A DNA stretch of 64,000 nt from Ruminococcus sp. (GCA_020024635.1 JAHHTL010000001.1:32170-96169); one strand, 5' to 3'. Positions 1 to 10,374 are shown, numbered from the stretch's first letter. Notes: generated by a model from the letters alone, not told the origin. Numbers and translations are program-made.

Positions 1-142
1 AGAGATGTTAATGTAATAAGGCAATTGACTGCCGAAGACAGCAGGTGCCGTAAGGCGTAAGATAGAAACACCTGCCGAGGAAGATCAGAATTCTAAATTA
101 TGAATTTATGAACTTTCATGTTTTCGAACGTGGAAGTTTTTT
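1..142 (+). promoter_or_regulatory. L10 leader with transcription attenuator
   Basis: Untranslated leader of rplJ-rplL, cut at the left by the window edge. Positions 28-47 read ACTGCCGAAGACAGCAGGTG, and CACCTGCCGAGG lies at 69-80. CAGGTG and CACCTG pair, giving the conserved L10-leader hairpin that mimics the L10 site on 23S rRNA. A second hairpin follows, with a 10-bp stem (111-120 with 129-138) and a T run to 142, which looks like an intrinsic terminator. The known role of this leader class is autoregulation: excess L10-L12 binds the leader and favours termination. The promoter lies outside the window. Confidence 0.88.
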
Positions 143-187
143 GTTTGGCAGTACACGCACAAATAAAATAAGGAGGTGTACCTAAAC

Positions 188-715
188 GTGGCAAAAGTTG
201 AATTAAAACAACCAATCGTTGAACAGATTTCAGAAGAGATCAAAGATGCTCAGTCTGTTGTTCTTGTTGATTACCGTGGATTAACAGTAGCTCAGGATAC
301 AGAACTTCGTAAACAGCTCAGAGAAGCAGGTGTTATATACAAAGTATATAAGAACACTATGATGAAGAGAGCATTTGAAGGAACTGAATTTGAAGGACTT
401 ACAGAATGTCTGGAAGGACCAAGCGCAATTGCGATCTCTAAAGATGACGCAACAGCACCAGCAAGAATTCTTTGCGATTTTGCTAAAACAGCAGATAAGC
501 TTGAATTAAAAGGTGGTGTAGTTGAAGGAGCAGTATACGACATTGCAGGACTTACAGAAGTTTCTAAGATTCCAGCAAGAGAAGTATTACTTTCCAGATT
601 ACTTGGAAGCATGCAGTCACCTATTACCAATTTTGCTCGTGTTATTAAGCAGATTGCAGAAAAAGACGGCGAAGCAGCTCCAGTAGAGGAAGCAGCAGAG
701 ACAACTGCTGAATAA
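188..715 (+). CDS. rplJ: 50S ribosomal protein L10
   Basis: Large-subunit protein that anchors L7/L12 dimers to 23S rRNA to form the stalk recruiting translation factors. The 175-residue product begins MAKVELKQPIVEQISEEI and has the family core VVLVDYRGLTVAQ and YKVYKNTMMKRA. The Glu/Ala-rich C-terminal end is the L12-binding part. The start is the GTG at 188, nine bases after AGGAGGTG (171-178). A GTG at 176 sits inside that ribosome binding site and is not plausible. It is followed by rplL with an 89-base gap. Expression is probably set by the L10 leader. Confidence 0.96.
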   Translation: MAKVELKQPIVEQISEEIKDAQSVVLVDYRGLTVAQDTELRKQLREAGVIYKVYKNTMMKRAFEGTEFEGLTECLEGPSAIAISKDDATAPARILCDFAKTADKLELKGGVVEGAVYDIAGLTEVSKIPAREVLLSRLLGSMQSPITNFARVIKQIAEKDGEAAPVEEAAETTAE

Positions 716-804
716 GCAAACGGACAAAACCTATCAAATTAGGAAAGAAAAATCAAATACAGGATCCAAAGGATGCCTGAAATAAGTTAATGGAGGATAT
801 TATA

Positions 805-1182
805 ATGGCTAAATTGACAACAGCTGAAATGATTGAAGCAATCAAAGAGTTATCAGTATTAGAATTAAATGAATTAGTAAAAGCTTGTGAAGAAGAATTT
901 GGTGTATCTGCAGCAGCAGGTGTTGTAGTTGCAGCAGCAGCTGGAGATGGTGCAGCGGCAGCAGCAGAAAAAGATGAGTTTGATGTAGAATTAGTATCTG
1001 CAGGAGCATCTAAAGTTAAAGTTATCAAAGTTGTTCGTGAAATCACAGGACTTGGACTTAAAGAAGCTAAAGAAGTAGTTGATGGAGCTCCAAAAACTCT
1101 TAAAGAAGGTGTTTCTAAAGCAGAAGCTGAAGAAATCAAAGCGAAACTTGAAGAACAAGGAGCAGAAGTTAACCTTAAATAA
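805..1182 (+). CDS. rplL: 50S ribosomal protein L7/L12
   Basis: Stalk protein that binds translational GTPases. The 125-residue product has an N-terminal dimerisation helix region (about 1-33), an Ala-rich hinge (about 34-55) and the C-terminal domain with FDVELVSAGASKVKVIKVVR and GLGLKEAKEVVDGAPK. The ATG at 805 follows GGAGG (792-796). An in-frame ATG at 790 lies upstream of that site and is rejected. A terminator follows at once, so rpoB is expressed mainly from its own promoter. Confidence 0.97.
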   Translation: MAKLTTAEMIEAIKELSVLELNELVKACEEEFGVSAAAGVVVAAAAGDGAAAAAEKDEFDVELVSAGASKVKVIKVVREITGLGLKEAKEVVDGAPKTLKEGVSKAEAEEIKAKLEEQGAEVNLK

Positions 1183-1203
1183 TTTGGTGACTCTGTTGAA
1201 TGA

Positions 1204-1234
1204 AGAGACATTGCATACTGCAGTGTCTCTTTTT
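1204..1234 (+). terminator. Terminator after rplL
   Basis: Twelve-bp stem (1204-1215 with 1219-1230, one G-T pair), three-base loop, then five T. It separates the L10-L12 unit from rpoBC. Confidence 0.85.
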
Positions 1235-1293
1235 GCTAATATGGAACGCTTTAAGTATGGCGTAGAGTTTTTTTGAAATTAATGGAAAAGTTG

Positions 1294-1323
1294 TTGACAG
1301 AAAGAAGAGCTTTGTGATATAGT
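1294..1323 (+). promoter_or_regulatory. Promoter of rpoBC and its leader
   Basis: TTGACA (1294-1299), 18-base spacer, TATAGT (1318-1323) with an extended TG at 1315-1316. The transcript would begin near 1330, leaving a leader of about 145 bases before rpoB. That leader (1330-1474) has a GC-rich end near 1430-1446, but no known riboregulator was recognised in it. Confidence 0.75.
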
Positions 1324-1474
1324 AAAAAATGCACTATTATGGAAAGGTGTGCCATTGTAGTGGCGGTTTTACGTCACAAGGCTCTTTCCAGATTTTACGT
1401 AAATTTAGTAGAAAACGGAGCATTTTAGGGCAGCCTGGGGGCCCGCTAAAAAATAAATGAGGAGTGAAATGTCA

Positions 1475-4400
1475 ATGGAGAAAAACAGAATTCGTCCCAT
1501 CACAAACGGAAAAAGCATGCGCATGAGCTATTCCAGACAAAAAGAAGTATTAGAGATGCCGAATCTTATCGAAGTTCAGAAAGACTCTTATCAGTGGTTT
1601 CTGGATGAAGGATTAAAAGAGGTGTTTGATGATATTTCGCCGATTACGGACTTTAGTGGTCACTTAAGTCTGGAGTTTGTTGACTTTACACTGTGCGAAG
1701 ATGATGTGAAATACACCATCGAAGAGTGTAAAGAGCGTGATGCAACTTATGCAGCACCGTTGAAAGTCAAAGTAAGACTTTACAACAAAGACAATGATGA
1801 AATCAATGAACATGAGATCTTTATGGGAGATCTTCCAATTATGACAAAAACAGGTACCTTTGTAATCAATGGTGCAGAACGTGTTATTGTCAGCCAGCTG
1901 GTACGTTCCCCTGGTATTTACTATGGAATCGCACACGATAAGCTTGGTAAAAAACTTTATTCATCAACTGTGATTCCAAACCGTGGTGCATGGCTGGAAT
2001 ACGAAACTGACTCCAATGATGTTTTTTACGTTCGTGTAGATAGAACAAGAAAAGTACCAATCACAGTTCTGATCCGTGCACTTGGTATTGGAACCAACGC
2101 AGAGATTGTAGAATTATTTGGAGAAGAACCAAAGATTCTTGCAAGTTTTGGAAAAGATACAGCTGAAAATTATCAGGAAGGTTTGCTGGAATTATATAAG
2201 AAAATCCGTCCAGGCGAACCACTTGCAGTAGAAAGTGCAGAAAGTCTTATTACAAGCATGTTCTTTGACCCAAGACGTTATGATCTTGCAAAAGTAGGAC
2301 GTTATAAATTTAATAAAAAACTTGCATTGAAAAACCGTGTCACAGGATGTATTCTTGCAGAGGATGTTGTGAATACAACTACCGGTGAAATTGTAGCAGA
2401 AGCAGGAACAAAAATCACAAGAGCAATTGCGAGCGAAATTCAGAATGCCGGTGTTCCATATTTATGGGTAGAAGGCGAAGAAGAGCGTAATATTAAGATC
2501 CTCTCTAATATGATGGTTGACCTTAATGCAGTTGTAGATATAGATCCAGAAGAAGTTGGTGTAACAGAGCAAGTATATTATCCAGTACTTGCAGGAATTA
2601 TCGAAGAATCTGCAGGAGATATCGACGAGTTAAAAGCCTTAATTCGCAGAGATATTCATGATTTAATTCCAAAACATATTACGAAAGAAGATATTTTGGC
2701 TTCTATCAACTATAATATCCACCTTGAATACGGAATTGGAAATGACGATGATATCGATCATTTGGGTAATAGACGTATTCGTGCAGTTGGGGAGTTGCTT
2801 CAGAACCAGTATCGCATTGGGTTATCCAGACTTGAAAGAGTTGTTCGTGAAAGAATGACAACACAGGATCAGGAAAATATTTCCCCACAGTCTCTGATCA
2901 ATATTAAACCAGTTACTGCAGCAGTGAAGGAATTCTTTGGATCTTCTCAGTTATCACAGTTTATGGATCAGAACAACCCACTTGGTGAATTGACTCATAA
3001 AAGACGTCTGTCTGCATTAGGACCAGGTGGTCTTTCTAGAGATCGTGCCGGATTTGAAGTTCGAGACGTTCACTATTCTCACTATGGAAGAATGTGTCCA
3101 ATCGAGACTCCTGAAGGTCCAAACATCGGACTTATCAACTCTTTGGCAACTTATGCAAGAATTAACCAGTATGGATTTATTGAAGCACCATACCGTAAAA
3201 TTGATAAATCAAATCCAGAAAATCCGGTTGTTACAGAAGAAGTTGTTTATATGACAGCAGATGAAGAGGACAACTACCATGTAGCACAGGCCAATGAAGC
3301 ACTCGACGAAGAAGGACACTTTATTCGTAAGACAGTTTCTGGTCGTTATCGTGAAGAAACACAAGAATATGAGAGAAGTAAATTTGATTACATGGATGTT
3401 TCTCCAAAGATGGTATTTTCTGTTGCGACAGCCATGATTCCTTTCCTTGAAAACGATGATGCTAACCGTGCCCTCATGGGATCAAACATGCAGCGTCAGG
3501 CGGTACCGCTTCTTACAACAGAAGCTCCAGTTGTTGGTACAGGGATGGAAGTAAAGGCAGCTGTCGATTCAGGTGTTTGTGTTGTAGCTGAAGAAGCTGG
3601 TATGGTAGAGCGTTCTACATCAACAGATATCACAATCAAACACGATGATGGTACAAAGAAAACTTATAAGCTTACAAAATTCTTAAGAAGTAACCAAAGT
3701 ACATGCTATAATCAACGTCCAATCGTGAATAAAGGTGAGCGAGTGGAACGAGGACAGGTCATCGCAGATGGTCCATCTACTTCAAATGGGGAAATGGCAC
3801 TTGGTAAGAACCCATTGATTGGATTTATGACATGGGAAGGTTATAACTACGAGGATGCCGTACTTTTAAGTGAAAGACTGGTACAAGATGATGTATATAC
3901 CTCTGTTCATATTGAAGAATATGAAGCAGAAGCACGTGATACAAAATTAGGACCAGAGGAAATCACACGAGACATTCCAGGTGTTGGTGATGATGCACTG
4001 AAAGATCTAGATGATAGAGGAATTATCAGAATTGGCGCCGAGGTTCGTGCAGGAGACATCCTTGTTGGAAAAGTAACTCCAAAGGGAGAAACAGAGCTTA
4101 CAGCAGAAGAAAGACTTCTTCGTGCAATCTTTGGTGAGAAGGCAAGAGAAGTAAGAGATACTTCCCTAAAAGTACCTCATGGTGAATATGGTATTGTTGT
4201 AGATGCGAAAGTATTTACAAGAGAAAATGGAGATGAATTGTCTCCAGGAGTAAACCAGGCAGTTCGTATTTACATCGCGCAGAAGAGAAAAATTTCTGTA
4301 GGTGATAAAATGGCCGGACGTCATGGTAACAAGGGTGTTGTTTCCCGCGTGCTTCCAGTAGAAGATATGCCATATCTTCCAAATGGTCGTCCGCTGGATA

Positions 4401-5329
4401 TCGTTTTGAACCCACTTGGTGTACCTTCCCGTATGAATATTGGACAGGTACTTGAAATCCATTTAAGTCTTGCCTCTAAGGCACTTGGATTTAATATTGC
4501 AACTCCTGTATTCGATGGTGCTAACGAGATTGACATCATGGATACACTTGATCTTGCAAACGATTATGTAAACCTTGAATGGGAAGACTTTGAAGCAAAA
4601 CACGGAGAAGAGCTTCTTCCAGAAGTGCTTCAGTACCTTTCAGATAATAGAGAACATAGAAAATTATGGAAAGGTGTTCCACTTTCAAGAGATGGTAAAG
4701 TTCGCTTAAGAGACGGACGTACAGGAGAATACTTTGACAGTCGTGTTACAATTGGACACATGCATTATTTGAAACTCCATCACCTTGTTGATGATAAGAT
4801 CCATGCACGTTCTACAGGTCCATACTCACTTGTTACACAGCAGCCACTTGGTGGTAAAGCACAGTTTGGTGGACAGCGTTTTGGAGAAATGGAGGTTTGG
4901 GCACTGGAAGCTTATGGTGCATCATATACACTACAGGAAATCCTGACAGTGAAATCAGATGATGTAATCGGACGTGTGAAAACATATGAAGCAATCATTA
5001 AAGGGGAGAATATTCCAGAACCAGGTATTCCAGAATCATTCAAAGTATTGTTAAAAGAACTGCAGTCACTGGCACTTGATGTACGTGTGCTGCGTGATGA
5101 CAATACAGAAGTAGAAATCATGGAAACAGTGGATTATGGTGATACAGACATCCGTTCTATTATTGAAGGGGACAGACGTAATCACGAACACAAAGAATCT
5201 TATGGAGAACATGGATTCACAGAGCAGGAATTTGTTGGAGAAGAACTTACGGATGTAGAACCTGAAGAAGCTGACTATGAAGAGACATCAGCTGAGGACT
5301 ATGATGATTATATGAATGATGAAGAATAG
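1475..5329 (+). CDS. rpoB: DNA-directed RNA polymerase subunit beta
   Basis: Beta subunit of RNA polymerase, forming the catalytic cleft with beta'. The product of about 1284 residues begins MEKNRIRPITNGKSMRMSYS. The rifampicin-pocket region near 2946-3045 keeps the usual SQLSQFMDQNNPLGELTHKR stretch followed by RRLSALGPGGL, so no classic resistance change is visible. Conserved GRHGNKGVVSR and the C-terminal GGQRFGEMEVWALEAYGA are present. The tail is very acidic (EEADYEETSAEDYDDYMNDEE region). The ATG at 1475 is ten bases from GAGGAG (1459-1464). An ATG at 1469, four bases away, is the alternative start. rpoC follows after 14 bases. Confidence 0.97.
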   Translation: MEKNRIRPITNGKSMRMSYSRQKEVLEMPNLIEVQKDSYQWFLDEGLKEVFDDISPITDFSGHLSLEFVDFTLCEDDVKYTIEECKERDATYAAPLKVKVRLYNKDNDEINEHEIFMGDLPIMTKTGTFVINGAERVIVSQLVRSPGIYYGIAHDKLGKKLYSSTVIPNRGAWLEYETDSNDVFYVRVDRTRKVPITVLIRALGIGTNAEIVELFGEEPKILASFGKDTAENYQEGLLELYKKIRPGEPLAVESAESLITSMFFDPRRYDLAKVGRYKFNKKLALKNRVTGCILAEDVVNTTTGEIVAEAGTKITRAIASEIQNAGVPYLWVEGEEERNIKILSNMMVDLNAVVDIDPEEVGVTEQVYYPVLAGIIEESAGDIDELKALIRRDIHDLIPKHITKEDILASINYNIHLEYGIGNDDDIDHLGNRRIRAVGELLQNQYRIGLSRLERVVRERMTTQDQENISPQSLINIKPVTAAVKEFFGSSQLSQFMDQNNPLGELTHKRRLSALGPGGLSRDRAGFEVRDVHYSHYGRMCPIETPEGPNIGLINSLATYARINQYGFIEAPYRKIDKSNPENPVVTEEVVYMTADEEDNYHVAQANEALDEEGHFIRKTVSGRYREETQEYERSKFDYMDVSPKMVFSVATAMIPFLENDDANRALMGSNMQRQAVPLLTTEAPVVGTGMEVKAAVDSGVCVVAEEAGMVERSTSTDITIKHDDGTKKTYKLTKFLRSNQSTCYNQRPIVNKGERVERGQVIADGPSTSNGEMALGKNPLIGFMTWEGYNYEDAVLLSERLVQDDVYTSVHIEEYEAEARDTKLGPEEITRDIPGVGDDALKDLDDRGIIRIGAEVRAGDILVGKVTPKGETELTAEERLLRAIFGEKAREVRDTSLKVPHGEYGIVVDAKVFTRENGDELSPGVNQAVRIYIAQKRKISVGDKMAGRHGNKGVVSRVLPVEDMPYLPNGRPLDIVLNPLGVPSRMNIGQVLEIHLSLASKALGFNIATPVFDGANEIDIMDTLDLANDYVNLEWEDFEAKHGEELLPEVLQYLSDNREHRKLWKGVPLSRDGKVRLRDGRTGEYFDSRVTIGHMHYLKLHHLVDDKIHARSTGPYSLVTQQPLGGKAQFGGQRFGEMEVWALEAYGASYTLQEILTVKSDDVIGRVKTYEAIIKGENIPEPGIPESFKVLLKELQSLALDVRVLRDDNTEVEIMETVDYGDTDIRSIIEGDRRNHEHKESYGEHGFTEQEFVGEELTDVEPEEADYEETSAEDYDDYMNDEE

Positions 5330-5343
5330 GAGGAGCCGTTTTT

Positions 5344-8300
5344 ATGCCAACAAGTAATAATGAACAACAATACCAACCATTAACTTTTGATGCAATCAAA
5401 ATCGGGCTGGCTTCACCGGAAAAGATTTTAGAGTGGTCAAAAGGCGAGGTAACAAAACCTGAGACCATTAACTATAGAACTCTGAAACCTGAAAAGGATG
5501 GTCTTTTCTGCGAAAGAATTTTTGGACCTAGCAAAGACTGGGAGTGTCATTGTGGAAAATACAAAAAGATTCGTTACAAAGGCGTAATTTGTGATAGATG
5601 TGGAGTTGAAGTAACAAAAGCATCTGTACGTCGTGAGCGCATGGGGCATATTGCATTAGCAGCCCCAGTGTCTCATATCTGGTATTTTAAAGGGATTCCA
5701 AGTCGTATGGGTCTGATTCTTGATATTTCACCTAGAACATTGGAAAGAGTGTTATACTTTGCATCTTACATTGTTCTTGATAAGGGAGAAACAGATTTAC
5801 AGTACAAACAGATTCTTTCAGAAGCTGAGTATCAGGAAGCAAAAGAAAAATGGGGTTACAAATCATTCCGCGTAGGAATGGGTGCGGAAGCAGTGAAAGA
5901 ACTTCTTGAAGCAATCGATCTTGAAAAAGATTATGCAGAACTTCAGGCAGAACTTGAAAATGCAACAGGACAAAAACGAGCAAGAATCGTGAAACGTCTT
6001 GAAGTTGTAGAAGCGTTCCGTGAGTCAGGAAATAAACCGGAATGGATGATCTTGACAGCAATCCCAGTGATTCCACCAGATCTTAGACCGATGGTACAAT
6101 TAGATGGTGGACGTTTTGCGACATCAGATTTAAATGATCTTTATAGAAGAATTATCAACAGAAACAATCGTCTTCAAAGACTTCTGGAACTTGGAGCTCC
6201 AGATATTATCGTTCGTAACGAGAAACGTATGCTTCAAGAGGCAGTAGATGCGTTGATTGACAATGGTCGTCGTGGTCGTCCGGTAACCGGACCGGGAAAT
6301 AGACCATTAAAGTCACTGTCAGACATGTTAAAAGGAAAATCAGGACGTTTCCGTCAAAACCTTCTTGGTAAGCGTGTGGATTATTCCGGACGTTCCGTTA
6401 TCGTTGTAGGACCAGAACTTAAGATTTATCAATGTGGTCTTCCAAAGGAGATGGCAATTGAGCTGTTCAAACCTTTTGTTATGAAAGAATTGGTAGCAAA
6501 TGGTACAGCACACAATATTAAAAATGCAAAGAAAATGGTAGAAAGACTTCAGCCAGAGGTATGGGACGTTCTAGAAGAAGTAATCAAAGAACATCCAGTT
6601 ATGTTGAACCGTGCCCCTACACTGCATAGACTTGGTATTCAGGCATTTGAACCAATTCTAGTAGAAGGAAAAGCGATTAAGCTTCATCCACTTGTATGTA
6701 CAGCATTCAACGCCGATTTCGATGGTGACCAGATGGCGGTTCATCTTCCGCTTTCTGAAGAAGCGCAGGCAGAGTGCCGATTCCTTCTTCTTTCACCAAA
6801 CAACCTTTTGAAACCATCTGACGGTGGTCCAGTAGCAGTTCCATCACAGGATATGGTTCTTGGTATTTACTACCTTACACAGTTAAGACCAGGAGCAAAA
6901 GGCGAGGGAATGTGTTTCAAGAGCTTAAATGAAGCACTTCTTTCTTATGAGAATGGATATGTAACACTTCATTCACAGATTAAGGTGCGTGTTCGTAAAA
7001 CAATGGCAGATGGTACTGTGAAACAAGGGACAATTGATACCACAGTTGGACGACTTTTATTCAATGAAATTATTCCACAGGACTTAGGTTTTGTAGACAG
7101 AAGTATTGAAGAAAATGAACTAAAAATGGAAATCGATTTCCATGTAGGTAAGAAACAGTTAAAACAGATTCTTGAAAAAGTTATCAATACTCATGGTGCA
7201 ACACAGACCGCAGAGGTACTTGATAAAGTAAAAGCAATCGGTTATAAATTCTCTACAAGAGCAGCGATGACAGTTTCCATTTCAGATATGACTGTGCCAC
7301 CACAGAAGCCTCAGATGATCGAAGAAGCACAAAACACAGTAGACCAGATTACAAAGAACTATAAGCGTGGTCTTATTACAGAAGAAGAACGTTACAAAGA
7401 AGTTGTAGAAACATGGAAAGCAACCGATGATAAGCTTACAGAAGCACTTCTTACAGGACTGGATAAATACAATAACATCTTCATGATGGCCGATTCTGGA
7501 GCCCGTGGTTCTGATAAACAGATCAAACAGCTTGCCGGTATGCGTGGACTTATGGCGGATACAACAGGTCATACAATCGAACTTCCAATCAAGTCAAACT
7601 TCCGTGAAGGTCTTGACGTACTGGAATATTTCATGTCTGCTCACGGTGCCCGTAAAGGTCTTTCCGATACGGCTCTTCGTACAGCCGATTCCGGATACTT
7701 GACAAGACGTCTTGTAGACGTATCTCAGGAATTGATCATCCACGATAGCGATTGCTGTGAAGATGGCAAAGAAATTCCAGGAATGTATGTAAAAGCATTT
7801 ATGGATGGAAATGAAGAAATCGAAAGTCTTCAGGAACGTATCACAGGACGTTACTGCTGTGAAGACATCAAAGATAAAGACGGCAATATTATCGTAAAAG
7901 CAAACCACATGATCACACCAAAACGTGCAGAGCAAGTTGTAAGATTTGGTGTTGATGAAAAAGGAAATCCAGTAGATAAAGTGAAGATTCGTACCATCCT
8001 TACATGTAGATGTAAAAATGGTGTTTGTGCAAAATGTTATGGTGCAAATATGGCAACTGGTGAAGCAGTTCAAGTTGGTGAAGCAGTTGGTATTATCGCC
8101 GCACAATCTATCGGTGAACCAGGTACACAGCTTACTATGCGTACCTTCCATACTGGTGGTGTTGCCGGTGGAGATATTACACAGGGTCTTCCTCGTGTCG
8201 AGGAGCTTTTTGAAGCAAGAAGACCAAAAGGACTTGCGATTATTACAGAATTTGCTGGTACAGCAACCATCAGTGATACAAAGAAAAAACGTGAGATTAT

Positions 8301-9036
8301 TGTTACAAATCATGAAACAGGCGAATCGAAAGCATATTTGATCCCATACGGATCTCGTATTAAGATTCAGGATGGGGCTGTATTAGAGGCCGGAGATGAG
8401 TTGACAGAAGGTAGCGTAAATCCACATGATATTCTTAAAATCAAAGGCTTGCGTGCTGTTCAGGATTATATGATTCAAGAAGTACAGCGTGTATATCGTT
8501 TACAAGGTGTTGAGATCAATGACAAACATATTGAAGTGATTGTGCGTCAGATGCTTAAGAAAATCCGTATTGAAGAAAGAGGAGATTCTGAATTCCTTCC
8601 AGGAACAATGCAGGATGTTCTTGAATTCAATGAAGTAAACGAAAGACTTGAAGCAGAAGGAAAAGAGCCGGCAACAGGTGAGCAGATTATGCTTGGTATC
8701 ACAAAAGCATCTCTTGCTACGGATTCCTTCCTTTCAGCAGCTTCTTTCCAGGAAACAACAAAAGTTCTGACAGAAGCGGCAATTAAAGGAAAAGTGGATC
8801 ACCTTGTAGGTTTGAAGGAAAATGTTATCATTGGTAAACACATTCCAGCAGGAACTGGTATGAAAGAATACCGTGAAGTAACGTTAAACACAGATTTTCA
8901 ACCAAAAGAAGAGCCAGAAGAAACGGAAGAAACAACATCGTTAGAGGAAGAAAATATGGTTGAAGAGAAACCTGTAGAAGAAACAAATGCTACAGAGGAA
9001 GTGGCAGTAGAAGAAACAGTGACTGTGGAAGAATAA
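5344..9036 (+). CDS. rpoC: DNA-directed RNA polymerase subunit beta'
   Basis: Catalytic subunit of RNA polymerase, 1230 residues. The N-terminal zinc site uses Cys68, Cys70, Cys83 and Cys86. The active-site magnesium motif NADFDGD is at 456-462. The second zinc site lies in the region with CCEDG and TCRCKNGVCAKCYG. The trigger/bridge region MRTFHTGGVAGGDITQGLP is intact. The last 50 or so residues form an acidic Glu-rich tail, as in rpoB here. AGGAGG at 5328-5333 overlaps the rpoB stop codon and lies ten bases before the ATG. A strong terminator follows. Confidence 0.97.
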   Translation: MPTSNNEQQYQPLTFDAIKIGLASPEKILEWSKGEVTKPETINYRTLKPEKDGLFCERIFGPSKDWECHCGKYKKIRYKGVICDRCGVEVTKASVRRERMGHIALAAPVSHIWYFKGIPSRMGLILDISPRTLERVLYFASYIVLDKGETDLQYKQILSEAEYQEAKEKWGYKSFRVGMGAEAVKELLEAIDLEKDYAELQAELENATGQKRARIVKRLEVVEAFRESGNKPEWMILTAIPVIPPDLRPMVQLDGGRFATSDLNDLYRRIINRNNRLQRLLELGAPDIIVRNEKRMLQEAVDALIDNGRRGRPVTGPGNRPLKSLSDMLKGKSGRFRQNLLGKRVDYSGRSVIVVGPELKIYQCGLPKEMAIELFKPFVMKELVANGTAHNIKNAKKMVERLQPEVWDVLEEVIKEHPVMLNRAPTLHRLGIQAFEPILVEGKAIKLHPLVCTAFNADFDGDQMAVHLPLSEEAQAECRFLLLSPNNLLKPSDGGPVAVPSQDMVLGIYYLTQLRPGAKGEGMCFKSLNEALLSYENGYVTLHSQIKVRVRKTMADGTVKQGTIDTTVGRLLFNEIIPQDLGFVDRSIEENELKMEIDFHVGKKQLKQILEKVINTHGATQTAEVLDKVKAIGYKFSTRAAMTVSISDMTVPPQKPQMIEEAQNTVDQITKNYKRGLITEEERYKEVVETWKATDDKLTEALLTGLDKYNNIFMMADSGARGSDKQIKQLAGMRGLMADTTGHTIELPIKSNFREGLDVLEYFMSAHGARKGLSDTALRTADSGYLTRRLVDVSQELIIHDSDCCEDGKEIPGMYVKAFMDGNEEIESLQERITGRYCCEDIKDKDGNIIVKANHMITPKRAEQVVRFGVDEKGNPVDKVKIRTILTCRCKNGVCAKCYGANMATGEAVQVGEAVGIIAAQSIGEPGTQLTMRTFHTGGVAGGDITQGLPRVEELFEARRPKGLAIITEFAGTATISDTKKKREIIVTNHETGESKAYLIPYGSRIKIQDGAVLEAGDELTEGSVNPHDILKIKGLRAVQDYMIQEVQRVYRLQGVEINDKHIEVIVRQMLKKIRIEERGDSEFLPGTMQDVLEFNEVNERLEAEGKEPATGEQIMLGITKASLATDSFLSAASFQETTKVLTEAAIKGKVDHLVGLKENVIIGKHIPAGTGMKEYREVTLNTDFQPKEEPEETEETTSLEEENMVEEKPVEETNATEEVAVEETVTVEE

Positions 9037-9048
9037 AAAAGTTAGATG

Positions 9049-9099
9049 AAAAACCCCGAAGGTTAGGAACTTTAGAAGTTTCCTACCTTCGGGGTTTTT
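9049..9099. terminator. Bidirectional terminator, rpoC / prs
   Basis: Long stem built on AAAACCCCGAAGG and CCTTCGGGGTTTT with T runs on both strands. It lies between two converging genes and would stop rpoC (+) and prs (-). Confidence 0.9.
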
Positions 9100-9114
9100 A
9101 GAAGTAAAAATCGA

Positions 9115-10299
9115 TTAAATCTGTTCTCCGTTTTTATATTTTTGAAGTACATGTTGAATTCTTTCGTTTGGATTCAATAAAGTACTAATAGAACCATCGT
9201 GATTCAATGTGTCGATTAGAAGTGCGATGTATTTACTCATATCGCAGTTGATATAGTATGGTTTAGAGAGAAGATTTGGAGTTTGGTATATCAGATTTGT
9301 CGTAAGAATACCAGTAATGAGTCCTTCTTCATAAGCTTGGTCGAAAATTTCCATACCATTTGTAAATAAGCCAAAAGTAGCTGCAGCAAAAATACGATTT
9401 GCTTTCCTTTTCTTTAACTGTCTTGCCACATCGAGGATACTATCTCCCGATGAAATCATATCATCGATAATAATCACATCTTTGCCTTCTACAGAACTTC
9501 CCAAAAATTCATGAGCCACAATTGGATTACGCCCATCTACAATTTTCGTGTAATCACGACGTTTGTAAAACATTCCCATATCAAGACCAAGAACATTTGC
9601 AAGATAAATTGCACGATGTGTTGCACCTTCATCAGGGCTGATAATCATCATATGATTGCTGTCAATTGAAAGATCTTTGTAATTACGTAACAACCCTTTC
9701 ACAAACTGATAAACAGGTGGAACCGTCTCGAATCCACTAAGTGGAATCGCGTTTTGCACACGAGCATCATGAGCATCGAAGGTAAGAATATTATCTACAC
9801 CCATACGTACAAGTTCTTGTAGCGCAAGCGCACAGTCTAAAGACTCTCTGCCACTACGTTTGTGTTGACGGCTTTCGTAAAGGAAAGGCATGATTACGTT
9901 GATACGGCGAGCCTTTCCTCCTACAGCAGCAATAATACGTTTGAGATTTTGAAAATGATCATCTGGTGACATATGATTGGTGTTTCCAGATAAAGTATAA
10001 GTTTTACTATAGTTCAGAACATCGACAAGAAGATAGAGATCCTTTCCGCGGACAGATTCTTCAACAATACCTTTTGCTTCTCCAGAGCCAAATCTTGGAA
10101 CTTTTGTATTCACAATATAAGTATCTTTCTCATATCCTTCAAAAGCAACATCATCTTTGTATTCCAGAGCGCTTTCTTTCCGCCACTTTACAAGATAATC
10201 ATTTACTTTTCCTCCAAGTTCCTCACTGCCCCAGATCGGAATAAGACCTAAAGAACCAACCGGAATATTTTCTAACGTTCTTTCTGTTCTATGCAACAT
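9115..10299 (-). CDS. prs: Ribose-phosphate pyrophosphokinase (long form)
   Basis: Makes PRPP from ribose 5-phosphate and ATP for nucleotide, His and Trp synthesis. The 394-residue protein keeps the flexible loop and ATP region (YESRQHKRSGRES), the FDAHDARVQN metal-site segment and the PRPP loop VIIIDDMISSGDS. It is about 80 residues longer than the usual 315-residue enzyme, with extra sequence at both ends. This long form is, as far as I recall, common in Lachnospiraceae. AGGAGG sits just upstream of the ATG. It is last in a minus-strand run after murC, the DnaD-like gene and the loader gene. The gap to the loader gene (10300-10374) holds two TATAAT-like boxes on the minus strand but no convincing -35. 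Confidence 0.9.
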   Translation of the reverse strand: MLHRTERTLENIPVGSLGLIPIWGSEELGGKVNDYLVKWRKESALEYKDDVAFEGYEKDTYIVNTKVPRFGSGEAKGIVEESVRGKDLYLLVDVLNYSKTYTLSGNTNHMSPDDHFQNLKRIIAAVGGKARRINVIMPFLYESRQHKRSGRESLDCALALQELVRMGVDNILTFDAHDARVQNAIPLSGFETVPPVYQFVKGLLRNYKDLSIDSNHMMIISPDEGATHRAIYLANVLGLDMGMFYKRRDYTKIVDGRNPIVAHEFLGSSVEGKDVIIIDDMISSGDSILDVARQLKKRKANRIFAAATFGLFTNGMEIFDQAYEEGLITGILTTNLIYQTPNLLSKPYYINCDMSKYIALLIDTLNHDGSISTLLNPNERIQHVLQKYKNGEQI

Positions 10300-10374
10300 T
10301 TTTATCCTCCTAAAATTGAATAATTCATTATTATAACAACCTTGATTTATTATACTGGTTTTCCATATGAAAAG

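Noticed and set aside
7594..8313. Long open frame (239 codons) on the minus strand inside rpoC
   Set aside because: It mirrors rpoC codon pattern, is rich in Cys, Phe and Thr, and has no ribosome binding site.
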